Below are positions 63,688 to 64,000 of a stretch of DNA of 64,000 nt, one piece after another. The translations under genes were made by a program, and so were the position numbers. Source of the DNA: Penelope pileata (taxonomy: Eukaryota; Chordata; Aves; Galliformes; Cracidae); contig WBMW01005156.1 of NCBI GenBank assembly GCA_013396635.1, positions 1-64,000 of the forward strand, given 5' to 3'. The notes beneath the pieces are model-generated. The model saw nothing but the letters and a program-made list of their open reading frames with translations, searched no databases and had not been told where the DNA came from. Each line of letters starts with the position of its first letter. Within the stretch, counting starts at the first letter, position 1.

Positions 63688-64000
63688 TAGAATCATAGGA
63701 TCGTCAAGGTTGGAAAAGACCTCCAAGATCATGTAGTCCAACCATCCACCTACCACCAAGATTACCCATTAAACCACTAAACTATGTCCCTTAGTATCTC
63801 ATCAAGACGTATCTTGAACACCTCCAGGGACAGTGACTCCACCACCTCCCTGGTAACTACCTTTCAGGTAGCTGTAGAGCGTGATAAGGTCTCCCCTGAG
63901 CTTCCTCTTCTCCAGACTAAACAATCCCAGTTCCCTCAGCCACTCATAAGACTTGTGCTCCAGACTCCTCACCAGCTTCACTGTCCTTCTCCGGACATGC
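63688..64000 (-). mobile_element. CR1 LINE inserted in the mariner, cut by window edge
   Basis: The CR1 3' end at 63688 ('AGAATCATAGGATCGTCAAG') sits directly against mariner sequence. The plus strand then reads as reverse complement of the CR1 3' UTR and ORF2 C-terminus ('CCTCCAAGATCATGTAGTCC', 'CTCCTCTTCTCCAGACTA'-like pieces, 'TCATAAGACTTGTGCTCCAG'). Near 63850-63862 the order jumps from 'CCACCTCCCTGG' to 'CTACCTTTCAGGTAGCTG', dropping roughly 150 bp of the usual sequence. It belongs to a different CR1 subfamily from the copies at 12936 and 42197. It continues past the end of the window. Confidence 0.92.

Noticed and set aside
1..64000. CRISPR arrays, operons, tRNA or rRNA genes, phage-like modules
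   Set aside because: None is visible. The repeat content and base composition are those of an avian chromosome, and no regularly spaced direct repeats or cloverleaf-type sequences were recognised by eye.

Overview
The window looks like a piece of bird chromosome, most likely from a galliform (chicken-like) genome. The base composition is AT-rich. The interspersed repeats are mainly CR1 LINEs with the avian 3' ending (ATTCTATGATTCT type), plus an avian ERVL-type LTR and a mariner that I recognise as the chicken Galluhop type. Nothing looks prokaryotic: there are no operons, no ribosome-binding-site-led genes, no CRISPR array, and I found no tRNA or rRNA gene. I found no protein-coding gene I would defend. 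The open frames are short, mostly unrelated to anything I recognise, and about what an AT-rich vertebrate intergenic or intronic sequence gives by chance.

Layout. 1-9.5 kb: unique AT-rich DNA with one well-preserved solo LTR (508-1041, perfect 5-bp target duplication). 9.5-9.75 kb: old CR1 fragment. 11.9-13.4 kb: a stack of elements, in which a minus-strand CR1 is split by a second LTR of the same family, by an assembly gap (12410-12729) and by a plus-strand CR1 tail. 13.4-20.8 kb: unique DNA with a possible MIR-like relic. 20.8-21.4 kb: plus-strand CR1. 21.4-33 kb: unique DNA, small assembly gap at 30714-30759. 33.3-35.6 kb: the part that looks most constrained, with exon-like blocks on both strands and motif-rich sequence, but no recognised protein. 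38.3, 41.2 and 42.2-42.7 kb: three CR1 fragments, the last holding a one-base N that hides a missing internal piece. About 45.0 kb: a coding-like, coiled-coil-like minus-strand fragment of unknown origin. 57.3-59.3 kb: an ancient LINE-like tail followed by a dead hAT (Charlie-type) transposase gene. 62.7-64 kb: a dead mariner transposase gene on the minus strand, interrupted by a CR1 that runs off the window.

The elements do not form a pathway. What they give is a relative history. A CR1 at 12 kb was invaded by an LTR and by a second CR1. A mariner at 63 kb lost its catalytic residues and was then hit by a CR1. I found no new biological system. The best leads are the exon-like and possibly conserved cluster at 33.3-35.6 kb, the unexplained fragment at 45.0 kb, and the hAT relic.
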